Below, piece by piece: positions 42,261 through 53,126 of a stretch of 64,000 nt of DNA. Both the position numbers and the translations under genes were made by a program. Under the pieces are notes generated by a model. The model did not search any database. It was not told where the DNA came from and saw nothing but the letters and a program-made list of their open reading frames with translations. This stretch comes from Alphaproteobacteria bacterium (GTDB lineage: Bacteria > Myxococcota_A > UBA796 > GCA-2862545): positions 1-64,000 of the forward strand of contig JACKEO010000001.1 of NCBI GenBank assembly GCA_020632955.1, read 5' to 3'. Every line of letters starts with the position of its first letter. The first letter of the stretch is position 1.

Positions 42261-44462
42261 ATGTCCCCCCGCGTCCGCACCCCCGCCCTCGCCGTCCTCA
42301 TGACCCTCGGGGCTGCCTGCGCCGCGAGCCAGCCCGCCGCCGAGCCGGAGGCCACCCCCGTGAGCACCGCGCCCACGCCCCCGCCCACGCCGCGGGACGA
42401 AGGCCACGTCGTCACCTTCCACGGCGTCGACGTGCCCGACCCCTACCACGCCCTCGAGGACCTCGACGCGCCCGACACCCAGGCCTGGGTGGTGGCGCAG
42501 CGCGACCACGCCCGTGCCTGGCTCGACGCCCTGCCCTCGCGTCCGGCGCTGCGGGATCGCCTGGCCGCCCTGTGGCGCCATGCGCGCTGGGGCACGCCCG
42601 AGCGTCGCGGCGGCCTGCTCTTCCACGCCTACAACGACGGCACCCAGGACCAGGCGGTCCTCATGGTGCGGCAGTCGGCCGACGATCCGGGGCGCGTGCT
42701 GGTCGACCCCAACCCCTGGTCCGAGGACGGCACCGTGGCCCTGGGGGGCTGGTCGGTGAGCGACGACGGCCGCTGGCTCGCCTACGCGATCGCCGAGGCC
42801 GGCAGCGACTGGCGCACCTGGAAGGTGCGCGACGTACGCACCGGCGAGGATCTCCCCGACGAGCTCCTCTGGGTCAAGTTCAGCAACGCCACCTGGCTGC
42901 CCGACGGGTCCGGCTTCTTCTACAACCGCTACCCCGAGCCCTCGCAGACCGGCGACGCCACCTTCGCCGACCTCGCGAACCAGGCGGTGTGGTTCCATCG
43001 TCGCGGCACGCCCCAGACCGACGACGTGCTGATCCACGAGGACCCCGAGCACCCCCAGTGGGGCTTCGACGCCTCCGTCCCCGAGGGCGGCGAGCACCTG
43101 GTGCTCTACGTGGGCCAGGGCACCGAGGAGAAGAACCGCGTCTGGACCTGGCGACTGGCCGATCTGCCCCTCGACCGCCCCGGTGCCCGCACCACCGTGC
43201 CCCCCACCAAGGTGCTCGACGACTTCGACGCCAGCTACCTGCTGGTCTCGCTCGTCGACGGTCGCCTCCTGCTCCGCACCGACCAGGGCGCCCCCCGCGG
43301 ACGGCTCATCGCCGTGGACCTCGCCCACCCCGAGCGCGCCGCCTGGCGGGAGCTCGTGGCCGAGCAGCCCGACGCGCTGCGCTCAGCCACGCGCGTGGGC
43401 GATCACCTCGTGCTCTCCTACCTGCACGACGCCACCAGCCTGCTGCACGTGCACGCCCTCGACGGGCGCCTCGAGCACACCGTCGCGCTGCCCGGCCTGG
43501 GCACCGCGGGCTTCGTGTCGGGCCACGCCGGCGACCCCGAGGGCTTCCTCTCCTTCGAGGGCTTCACCACGCCCGACACCGTGCTCGCACTCGACCCGGC
43601 CACCGGGGCCACGGCCACGGTCTTCACTCCCGAGGTTCCGGCCGACCTCGGCCCCTGGGTCACCGAGCAGGTCTTCGTGCCCGGCAAGGACGGCACCCGC
43701 GTGCCGGTCTTCCTGGTGCACCACAAGGACCTCGACCGCAGCCGTCCCCACCCCACCCTGCTGTACGGCTACGGCGGCTTCGACATCCCCATCACGCCGG
43801 CCTTCCGGGTGATGACGCTGGCCTGGCTGGAGCAGGGCGGCGTCTACGCCTCCGCGAACCTCCGGGGCGGCGGAGAGTACGGCCGCGCCTGGCACGACGC
43901 GGGCACGAAGACCTCGAAGCAGAACGTCTTCGACGACCTCATCGCCAGCGCCGAGTGGCTGGTGGACCAGGGGTGGACCACCCCGGCCCAGCTCGGGGTG
44001 CACGGCCGCAGCAACGGTGGCCTGCTCGTGGGTGCGGTGCTCACGCAGCGCCCCGACCTCTTCGGTGCCGCGGTGCCCAGCGTGGGCGTGCTCGACATGC
44101 TCCAGTACCACCGGTGGACCATCGGCTGGGCCTGGGCGTCGGACTACGGCACCGCCGAGGAGTCCGAGGAGATGTTCCGCTACCTCCTCCGCTACTCGCC
44201 GGTGCACAACACCCGGCCGGGCGTGCGCTACCCGCCCACGCTCGTCACCACGGGCGATCACGACGACCGCGTGGTGCCCGGCCACTCCTACAAGTTCGCC
44301 GCGGCCCTGCAGCACGACCAGGGCGGCGACGCGCCCATCCTGCTGCGCGTCGAGACGCGCGCCGGCCACGGCGCCGGCACGCCCGTGAGCCTGCTCGTGG
44401 ACGAGCAGGCCGACGTGCTGGCCTTCCTCTGGGAGAGCCTCGGCGGCAGCACCTCGCCCTGA
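42261..44462 (+). CDS. Prolyl oligopeptidase (S9A) lipoprotein
   Basis: 733 residues. ATG at 42261 with GAGG upstream. A signal peptide ending LMTLGAAC (Ala at +2) indicates a lipidated, extracytoplasmic enzyme. Residues about 60-440 are the beta-propeller that screens substrate size (DPYHALEDLD, WSVSDDGRWLAYAI, FSNATWLPDGSGFFYNRY). The alpha/beta-hydrolase domain has SANLRGGGEYGRAWHDAG, nucleophile Ser584 in HGRSNGG, Asp in GDHDDRVVPG (about 668-669) and His703 in RAGHGAG, the full catalytic triad. It cleaves short proline-containing peptides. Being the last gene of the opp operon, it likely trims peptides for import. Confidence 0.92.
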   Translation: MSPRVRTPALAVLMTLGAACAASQPAAEPEATPVSTAPTPPPTPRDEGHVVTFHGVDVPDPYHALEDLDAPDTQAWVVAQRDHARAWLDALPSRPALRDRLAALWRHARWGTPERRGGLLFHAYNDGTQDQAVLMVRQSADDPGRVLVDPNPWSEDGTVALGGWSVSDDGRWLAYAIAEAGSDWRTWKVRDVRTGEDLPDELLWVKFSNATWLPDGSGFFYNRYPEPSQTGDATFADLANQAVWFHRRGTPQTDDVLIHEDPEHPQWGFDASVPEGGEHLVLYVGQGTEEKNRVWTWRLADLPLDRPGARTTVPPTKVLDDFDASYLLVSLVDGRLLLRTDQGAPRGRLIAVDLAHPERAAWRELVAEQPDALRSATRVGDHLVLSYLHDATSLLHVHALDGRLEHTVALPGLGTAGFVSGHAGDPEGFLSFEGFTTPDTVLALDPATGATATVFTPEVPADLGPWVTEQVFVPGKDGTRVPVFLVHHKDLDRSRPHPTLLYGYGGFDIPITPAFRVMTLAWLEQGGVYASANLRGGGEYGRAWHDAGTKTSKQNVFDDLIASAEWLVDQGWTTPAQLGVHGRSNGGLLVGAVLTQRPDLFGAAVPSVGVLDMLQYHRWTIGWAWASDYGTAEESEEMFRYLLRYSPVHNTRPGVRYPPTLVTTGDHDDRVVPGHSYKFAAALQHDQGGDAPILLRVETRAGHGAGTPVSLLVDEQADVLAFLWESLGGSTSP

Positions 44463-44539
44463 GGTGCTCCCGCCGCGGATCCACTGAAGCCCCGCAGCGA
44501 CGCGCCGATTCCCCGGGGTGACGTGTCCCTGGGGTCCAC

Positions 44540-45712
44540 GTGCGCGCGATGTGGTGGTGTCTGGTGCTCGGTGCCGGCTGTGCACCCCGGTGGTCGGCGG
44601 AGGTCGGCGACGGGGTCACGGTGCAGCGGGCGCACGCCCTCAAGCAGGGCGCGGGTCCGCTCACGGAGCTGAGCTTCGAGCTGCTCGTGACGGCCGAGGA
44701 CGGCGCGCCCGTGGACTGCGACGGCCAGGAGCTCGACCTCGATGTCGTGATCCACCTCGCCGACGGCTCCACGGTGCCGGTGAAGGCCAAGGACCTCCAG
44801 GTGCGGTGCGAGGACGAGGCCGTGGCCGACGTGAGCCTGGTGCTCGACAACAGCGGAAGCCAGGCGGGCGTGCTCGGCGAGGTGCGCGAGGGGTCCACCC
44901 GCCTCGTCGACACCGTGCTCGGCACCGGCGGGCGCGTGTCGCTGGTGCGCGCCTCCACCTTCTCCCAACCCCTCACCGACGTCACCGAGGACGAGGGCAC
45001 GCTGCTCGAGGCCATCGACGGCATGTTCGTGAACGCCGGCTGGACGGCCCTGTGGGACGCGGTGCGCATGGGCAACGAGACCCTCGAGGCCGCCCCCTCG
45101 CCCGACCCCACGCCCGCCTGCCTCACGCGCCGCAGCGCCGAGCTGGTGCTGTTCACCAACGGCGTCGACAACAACAGCGACGAGGCCCGCCTCACCCGCG
45201 ACGGTGCGGGCGACGGCGTCGACACCACGCTCGAGGACGTGCTCGCGCTGGCGGTGCAGGGCGCGCCCACGCCGATCCACACCATCGGGCTCGGCGACGA
45301 CCTCGACAGCCAGCTCCTCGCCGAGATCTCGGCCGCCACGGGGGGCGGTCACCTCGCCGTGCAGCGGGGCGAGGCCATCGACGCCGCCTTCGAGCTCGTG
45401 GCCACCTGGGTGGGCGAGCAGCGGCGCGTGTGCACCGAGGTGGAGCTGCCCGCGTGCGAGCCCGTGGAGGTGGAGATCACCTACGACTTCCGCGGCAAGC
45501 GCAAGTGCAACCAGGGCCTGGGCAACGGCTGGGAAGGCTGCGACCCCGGCGACTCCAACCACACCAACCCGTCGAACGACGAGCCCGACAGCCCGGGCCG
45601 CGGCAACGGCGACCCGCAGAGCGACGCGGCGGGCACGGGCCCCGACGAACTCGTGGAGATCCACGGCACCCAGACCGTGGTGGTGGTGGTGCCCTGCGAC
45701 GAGGAAGGCTGA
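44540..45712 (+). CDS. VWA-domain lipoprotein
   Basis: 390 residues. GTG at 44540 (an ATG at 44549 is an alternative). The signal peptide WWCLVLGAGC ends in a lipobox (GAGC). The VWA domain (about residues 95-280) begins VSLVLDNSGS, with the MIDAS DxSxS motif, and includes GTGGRVSLVRAST, NAGWTALWDAVRMG, ELVLFTNGVDNNSD and PIHTIGLGDDLDSQLLAEIS. A C-terminal extension has three Cys and a Gly/Asn/Asp-rich disordered part. It is not closely related to the two VWA lipoproteins of region 1: the TERGL and QTANAGF segments are absent. It sits 77 bases after the peptidase gene, so it may be a separate unit. Function unknown. Confidence 0.85.
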   Translation: MRAMWWCLVLGAGCAPRWSAEVGDGVTVQRAHALKQGAGPLTELSFELLVTAEDGAPVDCDGQELDLDVVIHLADGSTVPVKAKDLQVRCEDEAVADVSLVLDNSGSQAGVLGEVREGSTRLVDTVLGTGGRVSLVRASTFSQPLTDVTEDEGTLLEAIDGMFVNAGWTALWDAVRMGNETLEAAPSPDPTPACLTRRSAELVLFTNGVDNNSDEARLTRDGAGDGVDTTLEDVLALAVQGAPTPIHTIGLGDDLDSQLLAEISAATGGGHLAVQRGEAIDAAFELVATWVGEQRRVCTEVELPACEPVEVEITYDFRGKRKCNQGLGNGWEGCDPGDSNHTNPSNDEPDSPGRGNGDPQSDAAGTGPDELVEIHGTQTVVVVVPCDEEG

Positions 45713-45742
45713 CCGGGCGGGCCCGGCCGCACCCGGCGGCGC

Positions 45743-47302
45743 CTACCGGTTCTTCTTCTGCGACTTCAGGCGCTCCTTGCGCTTCGCCTTGCGGGCGCGG
45801 CGCTCGTCGGCGCTGATGACCTCGCGCTCCTTCGGCGCCTTGCCGCCCATCCCGGGGAAGCCGCCCATCCCGGGGAAGCCGCCCATGCCGGGCATGCCGC
45901 CGCCCATCCCGGGGAAGCCCCCGCCCATGCCGGGCATGCCACCGCCCATCATCTTGGCGAGGTTGCCCATGCCGCCCCCGCCCAGCATGGCGCCCATCAT
46001 CTGACGGGCCTGCAGGAAGCGCTCGTGCAGGGCGTCGACCTCGGCCACCTCGCGGCCCGAGCCCTTCGCGATGCGCCGGATGCGGCCCGGGTTCATCACG
46101 TCGGGCTGCTTGCGCTCCTGCTTCGTCATCGACCCGATGATCGCCATCGTGCGGTCGAGCTCGGCGTCGTCGAGGGCCTCGGCGGGGATCTGGTCGAGGA
46201 GGCCCGACATCCCGGGCAGCCGACCGAGGAGGTCCTTGAGCGAGCCCATGCGACGGATGGTCTTCATCTGGTCGACGAAGTCGTCGTAGGTGAAGCGGCC
46301 CTCCATCATGCGCGTGGCGGACTTCTCGACCTTCTCGAGGTCGGCGTGCTTCTCGAAGTCCTCGACGAGGCCCACCACGTCGCCCATGCCGAGGATGCGC
46401 TGGGCCAGGCCCTCGGGACGGAAGCGCTCGAGCTTGTCGAGCTCCTCCCCCTGCCCCAGGAACTTCACGGGCTTGCCGGTGACGTGCTTGATCGCCAGCG
46501 CCGCGCCACCGCGAGCGTCGCCGTCGAGCTTGGTGAGCACGAAGCCGGTGAAGGCGAGGCGGCGGTCGAACTCGGCCGCCGTGCGCACGGCGTCCTGGCC
46601 GATCATCGCGTCGGCCACGAAGAGGATCTCGTCGGGCCGCGTGGCCGCCTTGATCCCCTCGAGCTCCTGCATGAGCGTGTCGTCGATGGCCAGGCGCCCG
46701 GCCGTGTCGAGGATCACGAGGTCGCGGCCGGTGCTCTTCGCCTGCCCCACCGCGAGGCGGCAGAGCTCCACGGGCTGCATGCCCTTGATCGAGAAGACCG
46801 GAACGTGGAGCTTGCGCCCGATGACCATGAGCTGGTCGACGGCGGCGGGCCGGTAGACGTCGGCCGCGACGAGCAGCGGCTTGCGCCCCTCCTCGAGGAA
46901 GCGCTTCGCGAGCTTGCCGGTGGTGGTGGTCTTGCCGGATCCCTGCAGGCCCACCATCATCACCACGGCCGGCGACTGCGTCAGCTCGAGCGCCGCCTCG
47001 GCGGGGCCCATGAGCTCGACGAGCTCGTCGTAGCAGGCCTTGACGAAGTGGTCCTGGGGCGTGAGGTCGCGGGCCGTGCGGCCCGCCTTGCCCTTGGCGG
47101 CACGCAGCTGCACCACCTCGCCGAGCAGCTTGTCGCGCACCCGCTCCACGAAGGCCTTCGCCACGCCGAGCTCCACGTCGGCCTGGAGCAGGCTGGCCCG
47201 CACCTCCTTGAGCGCCGGCTCGAGGTTGTCCTCGGACAGGCGGGTCTGGCCCCGCAACGACAGCTGCGCGGTGCGGAAGCCCTTGGAGAGCGCGTCGAAC
47301 AT
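45743..47302 (-). CDS. ffh: Signal recognition particle GTPase Ffh
   Basis: 519 residues, longer than usual because of its C-terminal tail. It binds 4.5S RNA and signal sequences and delivers ribosomes to the membrane. ATG at 47302 with GAGGATCC upstream. N domain MFDALSKGFRTAQLSLRG; G domain with GLQGSGKTTTTGKLA (G1), DVYRPAAVDQL, DTAGRLAIDD (G3) and TKLDGDARGG (G4). The M domain has MGSLKDLLGRLPGM, GRIRRIAKGSG and HERFLQARQMMG. The tail holds about eight Gly-Met-rich units (PGMGG and FPGMGG), a flexible extension that could widen the Met-lined signal-binding surface. Confidence 0.96.
   Translation of the reverse strand: MFDALSKGFRTAQLSLRGQTRLSEDNLEPALKEVRASLLQADVELGVAKAFVERVRDKLLGEVVQLRAAKGKAGRTARDLTPQDHFVKACYDELVELMGPAEAALELTQSPAVVMMVGLQGSGKTTTTGKLAKRFLEEGRKPLLVAADVYRPAAVDQLMVIGRKLHVPVFSIKGMQPVELCRLAVGQAKSTGRDLVILDTAGRLAIDDTLMQELEGIKAATRPDEILFVADAMIGQDAVRTAAEFDRRLAFTGFVLTKLDGDARGGAALAIKHVTGKPVKFLGQGEELDKLERFRPEGLAQRILGMGDVVGLVEDFEKHADLEKVEKSATRMMEGRFTYDDFVDQMKTIRRMGSLKDLLGRLPGMSGLLDQIPAEALDDAELDRTMAIIGSMTKQERKQPDVMNPGRIRRIAKGSGREVAEVDALHERFLQARQMMGAMLGGGGMGNLAKMMGGGMPGMGGGFPGMGGGMPGMGGFPGMGGFPGMGGKAPKEREVISADERRARKAKRKERLKSQKKNR
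45846..45955 (-). repeat. 18-base repeats encoding the Ffh Gly-Met tail
   Basis: Tandem near-identical units (CCCATCCCGGGGAAGCCG and variants CCCATGCCGGGCATGCCG) encode the FPGMGG/MPGMGG series. They are in frame and coding; the high identity of adjacent units suggests recent expansion by slippage. Confidence 0.85.
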
Positions 47303-47377
47303 GGGATCCTCGGTGTCCACCCGGCGTGGCCGCGGGGGGGAGCCCCCTAACGCGCGACTCCACGGTCGCTCATGGGC

Positions 47378-47827
47378 TCAGCGACCGGTGGAGCCGAAGC
47401 CCCCGGCGCCGCGCGCGGTGTCGTCCACCGCGTCGACGGGCTGCCAGGCCACCTGCGTGACCGGCGCCACGACGAGCTGGGCCACGCGCTCGCCGCGCGT
47501 GATGACGAAGGGCTCGGCGCCCAGGTTCACCAGGGCGACCTTGACCTCGCCCCGGTAGTCGGCGTCGATGGTGCCCGGGCTGTTGAGCACCGTGACCCCG
47601 TGCTTGACGGCCAGCCCCGACCGCGGCCGCACCTGGGCCTCGTGGCCCTCGGGCAGCGCGATCACCAGGCCGGTGGGGACGAGCGCGCGCGCTCCGGGCG
47701 CCAGCTCCAGCGGGGCGTCGACCGCGGCCCGGAGGTCGCAGCCGGCGCTGCCGGCGGTCTGGTAGGAGGGCAGCTCCAGCCCGCGAGCGTGCGGGAGCTG
47801 CACCACCTGGACGCGCACGTCCGTCAC
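47378..47827 (-). CDS. dut: dUTP diphosphatase
   Basis: 149 residues, the standard trimeric dUTPase size. It hydrolyses dUTP to dUMP and keeps uracil out of DNA. All five motifs are visible: SAGCDLRAA (1), RPRSGLAVKHGV (2), GTIDADYRGEVKVAL (3), RGERVAQLVV (4) and GAGGFGSTGR (5). The GTG at 47827 follows GAGG, eight bases after the pnp stop, so pnp and dut share a transcript. ffh follows after 75 bases. Confidence 0.96.
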   Translation of the reverse strand: MTDVRVQVVQLPHARGLELPSYQTAGSAGCDLRAAVDAPLELAPGARALVPTGLVIALPEGHEAQVRPRSGLAVKHGVTVLNSPGTIDADYRGEVKVALVNLGAEPFVITRGERVAQLVVAPVTQVAWQPVDAVDDTARGAGGFGSTGR

Positions 47828-47835
47828 CGCGGACC

Positions 47836-49950
<2,115 letters not shown>

Positions 49951-50106
49951 GGAGATCCTCTCGGGTGCGGACGCGCTGGCGTCCGCGCGCCGACCGGCCC
50001 TCGAGGGCGGACGACGCGGTGGGTGGCACCACGCAGGACTGCGCAGCGCCGGGAATCCACCGAGAGAGCTCCGTTGGCGTGGGTCACGCACCAGGTCTTC
50101 GCAGAC

Positions 50107-50167
50107 CTTCGAGGACCGACCGACCCGCCACCCCGCGAACGGGAGATGGGGCGGTCGGCCCTCGAAG
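50107..50167 (-). promoter_or_regulatory. Long hairpin in the pnp leader
   Basis: On the minus-strand transcript 50153-50167 pairs with 50107-50121 over 15 bp; the only non-Watson-Crick position (50159/50115) is a G-U pair in this RNA. The loop contains a small hairpin with a UUCG tetraloop (50132-50143). The structure lies about 155 bases upstream of the pnp start. In E. coli a comparable leader stem is cut by RNase III in PNPase autoregulation; the parallel is inferred. Confidence 0.6.
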
Positions 50168-50247
50168 ACGTGCGAAGCCACGACGCGGGCAACGCTCTCG
50201 GCAGGTTGTCAGGGAACGGTGGCACGCGACCGGGGCCGCGCACCGGG

Positions 50248-50303
50248 GACGGCCGCCGGAGCGGCCGTCGTCTCGACGGGGGACGGCCGCCGGAGCGGCC
50301 GTC
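50248..50303 (-). terminator. Duplicated hairpins after rpsO
   Basis: Two identical 9-bp hairpins follow rpsO: GACGGCCGC (50248-50256) pairs with GCGGCCGTC (50261-50269), and the same sequence recurs at 50282-50303. The repeat unit is 34 bases. The stops lie 12 bases after the rpsO stop codon. Without U-tracts they may be tandem terminators, attenuators or 3'-end protectors. The rest of the 364-base spacer up to pnp contains the leader hairpin (50107-50167) and a GCCCTCGAGGGC palindrome at 49997-50008. Confidence 0.6.
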
Positions 50304-50314
50304 GTCTCAAGCGA

Positions 50315-50584
50315 TCAGCGCCGGAGCCCGAGGCGCTCGATGAGCGAGCGGTAGCGCTGCTCGTCGATGCCCTTGACGTAGGCGAGGAGTCGCCGGCGCT
50401 GGCCGACGAGCTGGAGCAGGCCGCGCCGGGACCCGTGGTCCTTGGCGTGCGTGCGGAAGTGGTCGGTGAGGTAGGCGATGCGCTTGGTGAGCAGCGCGAC
50501 CTGGACCTCGGGCGAGCCCGTGTCACCCTCGTGGGTGGCGTACTCGGTGATGATCTGCGCCTTGTCGTCGGCGGTGAGTGCCAT
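50315..50584 (-). CDS. rpsO: 30S ribosomal protein S15
   Basis: 89 residues, exactly the family size. It binds 16S rRNA early in small-subunit assembly. ATG at 50584 with GAGG upstream gives MALTADDKAQIITEYATHEG. The conserved DTGSPEVQVALLTKRI, HFRTHAKDHGSRRGLLQLVGQRRRLL and YRSLIERLGLRR are complete. It lies upstream of pnp, the conserved rpsO-pnp order. Confidence 0.98.
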   Translation of the reverse strand: MALTADDKAQIITEYATHEGDTGSPEVQVALLTKRIAYLTDHFRTHAKDHGSRRGLLQLVGQRRRLLAYVKGIDEQRYRSLIERLGLRR

Positions 50585-50638
50585 GGGGACCTCGCGTTCC
50601 CGGACCGCGCAGCCTGGCCTCCGCAGCGTGCTGGGAGG

Positions 50639-50662
50639 GTCGCGACATGGCACGGTCGCGAC
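50639..50662 (-). promoter_or_regulatory. GTCGCGAC hairpin in the rpsO leader
   Basis: The palindromic octamer GTCGCGAC occurs at 50639-50646 and 50655-50662, so the two copies can pair over 8 bp around an 8-base loop, about 55 bases upstream of the rpsO start and 80 bases downstream of the truB stop. It may be a terminator for truB or an S15 leader element. No clear promoter is seen in this 159-base spacer. Confidence 0.4.
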
Positions 50663-50743
50663 GGGGCCGCCCTGGCCGGGCGTGGTGTGGGGTGCACGAC
50701 ACCTCGTCGCGCGGCGCCCACGTCACCCGTCGGCCCGCCCGAG

Positions 50744-51739
50744 TCAAGGACGGCGGGGGCGTCTCGGCGGGTCGTCCTGCCCGACCACGCGCAGCACCTT
50801 GGGCCCGCGCGCCGTCTGCTCGGCCACCGCGATGAGGTCGGCGCCGTGCACCAGCAGGTAGCGTCCCCCCACCTCGACGCCGGGCGGCAGCTCGCCCGGC
50901 GCGTGGCCGTTGCGCACCCGCCGCACGCCCGCCTCGTCCACGTCGATCAGGGGCAGGTGGCCCAGCGCGTCGAGGGGACGCACGAGCCGGGGCGCCAGGG
51001 CCGCGATCACCTCGTCGCGGGGACGCCAGGGCAGGCGCTCCTCGCGGCGACGCGGCAGCAGCACGTCCTGCCAGGTGTGGCCGGGCTCGGCCGAGACCAG
51101 CTCGCCCAGTGCGTCCATCGACACGGCGTCGGTCATGCGGAAGGGTCCGCTGCGCAGCCGGGCCAGCGCCTCGAGGTGGCCCGCGGTGCCCAGGGCGCTG
51201 GCGATCTCGTCGGCGAGCACACGGGCGTAGGTGCCGCGGCTGCAGGTGAGCTGCACCCGCAGGTGATCGGGCGACAGCTCCACCAGGCGCGCCTCGCTCA
51301 CGGTGATGGGGCGCGCGGCCACCTCCACGTGCTCGCCGCGGCGGGCGTACCAGTACAGCGGCTTGCCCTTGTGCTTCACCGCGCTGAAGGCGGGCGGACG
51401 CTGCATGCGCTCGCCGAGGAAGCCGTCCAGGACGCCCTGCACCGCACCGGCCTCGAGCGGCGGGATCGCGGCGCTGCGGATGACCTCGCCCGTGGGGTCG
51501 CCGGTGTCGGTGGCGGTGCCCAGCCGGATCGTGGCGTCGTAGACCTTGATGGACTCGTCGAGGAACTGGAGCAGCCGCGTGGTGGCGCCCAGCGCCAGGG
51601 CGAGCACCCCGGTGGCGAACGGGTCGAGGGTGCCCGAGTGCCCCACCTTCTTCGTGCCGGTGACGGCACGCACCACGGCGACCACGTCGTGGCTGGTGAT
51701 GCCCGCGGGCTTGTCGACGACGAGGAAGGCGTCGATCAC
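50744..51739 (-). CDS. truB: tRNA pseudouridine-55 synthase
   Basis: 331 residues. It isomerises U55 in the T-loop of tRNAs. GTG at 51739 overlaps the rbfA stop (GTGA), behind GGGGAGGAG. It begins IDAFLVVDKPAGITSHDVV; the catalytic Asp is in VGHSGTLDPFATGVL. Further motifs are YDATIRLGTATDTGDPTGEV, QRPPAFSAVKHKGKPLY and CSRGTYARVLADEI. The C-terminal PUA-like part runs LPLIDVDEAGVRRVRNG to the end. rbfA-truB-rpsO-pnp order is conserved. Confidence 0.96.
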   Translation of the reverse strand: MIDAFLVVDKPAGITSHDVVAVVRAVTGTKKVGHSGTLDPFATGVLALALGATTRLLQFLDESIKVYDATIRLGTATDTGDPTGEVIRSAAIPPLEAGAVQGVLDGFLGERMQRPPAFSAVKHKGKPLYWYARRGEHVEVAARPITVSEARLVELSPDHLRVQLTCSRGTYARVLADEIASALGTAGHLEALARLRSGPFRMTDAVSMDALGELVSAEPGHTWQDVLLPRRREERLPWRPRDEVIAALAPRLVRPLDALGHLPLIDVDEAGVRRVRNGHAPGELPPGVEVGGRYLLVHGADLIAVAEQTARGPKVLRVVGQDDPPRRPRRP

Positions 51740-52104
51740 TCCTCCTCCCCTGCGGTCGGCCGACCGCGCTCGAGATCGTGGAGGATGGAGGTCACGCGGA
51801 TGGCTTCCTCGTGGCGCTGGTCGAACTCGAAGCGGAGCTCGGGCGCGGTGCGCAGGCGCAGGGCGCGGCCCACCGGACCCCGGAGCTGGCGCGCGGCCCG
51901 CTCCAGCGCCGCGAGCTGCGTGTCGGACGGCGTGCCCCCGCCCAGCGGGAGCCAGAAGACCACGGCACTGCCCAGATCCCGCGGCACCTCGACGCGGGTG
52001 ATCGAGACGTCGCCGAGATCGGGATCCTCGAGATCGGTGCGCAGCCGGGAGGCCACCTCGCGGTGCACCATCTCGGCCACCCGCGCGGGACGCCACCTGG
52101 GCAC
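51736..52104 (-). CDS. rbfA: Ribosome-binding factor A
   Basis: 122 residues. A cold-shock-type maturation factor of the 30S subunit with a KH-like fold. GTG at 52104 with GGAGG four bases before the start. It begins PRWRPARVAEMVHREVASRL; the core is DPDLGDVSITRVEVPRDLGSA, and the end is LRTAPELRFEFDQRHEEAIR. The nusA and infB genes that normally precede rbfA are absent here: upstream is an enoyl-CoA hydratase gene, with a 151-base spacer. Confidence 0.95.
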   Translation of the reverse strand: MPRWRPARVAEMVHREVASRLRTDLEDPDLGDVSITRVEVPRDLGSAVVFWLPLGGGTPSDTQLAALERAARQLRGPVGRALRLRTAPELRFEFDQRHEEAIRVTSILHDLERGRPTAGEEE

Positions 52105-52255
52105 GTCGCCTCCGGGGTCCGGGGGAAAGGGCGCGTGTCCTACGGCGAGCGGCGCGGGCCGTCAACGGGCTGGAGTGCCTTCCCGCGCCCATGCTCCCGT
52201 CGGGCAGTCACCCTCTGCCTTCCCGAGGCGCGCGCTGCCGGCGTCCTTGCAGCGG

Positions 52256-53029
52256 TCAGCGATCCTTCCAGGCCGGCGCGCGCTTCTCGACGAAGGCGGC
52301 GATGCCCTCCGCCGCGTCCTCGGTGAGCAGGTTGACCGTCAGACGGCCGTTGAGCAGGGCGAGCGCCGAGGCGTAGTCGAGGTCGGCCACGTCGTAGAAG
52401 GCCCGCTTGCCCAGGGCGACGATGGCCGACGATCGCGCGGCGATCTCGCCCGCGAGCGCGCGCGCCTCGGCCAGGGCCGTGCCCGCCGGCGCCACGCGGT
52501 TGGCGAGGCCGAGGGCCACGGCGCGCGCGGCGTCCACCCTGCCCCCGGTGAGCATGAGCTCGAGCAGCGCCTTGCGACCCACGTTGCGCTGCAGCGCCGC
52601 GGTGATCACGAAGGGGAAGAGCCCCACCTTGATCTCCGGCGTGCCCAGGCGCGCGCCCTCGTCCACCACGGCCAGGTCGCAGGCCGCCACGATGCCCAGG
52701 CCCCCGCCCATGGCATCGCCCTGCACCGCCGCGATCACCGGCACCCGACACCCGGGAAGGGCCGCGAGCAGCGCGCCGTAGCGACCGCGGGCGCGCTCCC
52801 CCTCCACGACGCCGTCGCCCGCCATGCCGCCGGCGAGATCCCCGCCCGCACAGAAGACGGGCCCGGCCCCCGTGAGCACCACGGCGCGCACCGCCGGGTC
52901 GGCGCCTGCGGCCGCCAGTGCCTCGTGCAGGGCCTCGACCAGCGCCGGCGAGAGCGCGTTGCGACGCTCGGGACGGTTCATCGTGAGGACGGCGACGCCG
53001 TCGGCGATCTCGGTGGTGACGAGCGACAC
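52256..53029 (-). CDS. Enoyl-CoA hydratase/isomerase family protein
   Basis: 257 residues, a single-domain crotonase. GTG at 53029 with GGAGGTG upstream. Family segments are ITEIADGVAVLTMNRPERRN-like at the N-terminus, VVLTGAGPVFCAGGDL (oxyanion hole), IAAVQGDAMGGGLGIVAACD, and GTPEIKVGLFPFV followed by RKALLELMLTGGRVDAARA. The exact reaction cannot be read from sequence: it could be hydration or isomerisation of an acyl-CoA, for example in fatty-acid or amino-acid degradation. No pathway partner adjoins it; it stands alone, divergent from the DUF2520 gene. Confidence 0.92.
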   Translation of the reverse strand: MSLVTTEIADGVAVLTMNRPERRNALSPALVEALHEALAAAGADPAVRAVVLTGAGPVFCAGGDLAGGMAGDGVVEGERARGRYGALLAALPGCRVPVIAAVQGDAMGGGLGIVAACDLAVVDEGARLGTPEIKVGLFPFVITAALQRNVGRKALLELMLTGGRVDAARAVALGLANRVAPAGTALAEARALAGEIAARSSAIVALGKRAFYDVADLDYASALALLNGRLTVNLLTEDAAEGIAAFVEKRAPAWKDR

Positions 53030-53126
53030 GGGAACACCTCCGCCCACGGGCGTACCACGGGCGACCGGTGACCGGGTCGACCGCCCGGGCGGCCGCGGTA
53101 CAGGGCCCGCTCGCCTGGGAGGTCCC

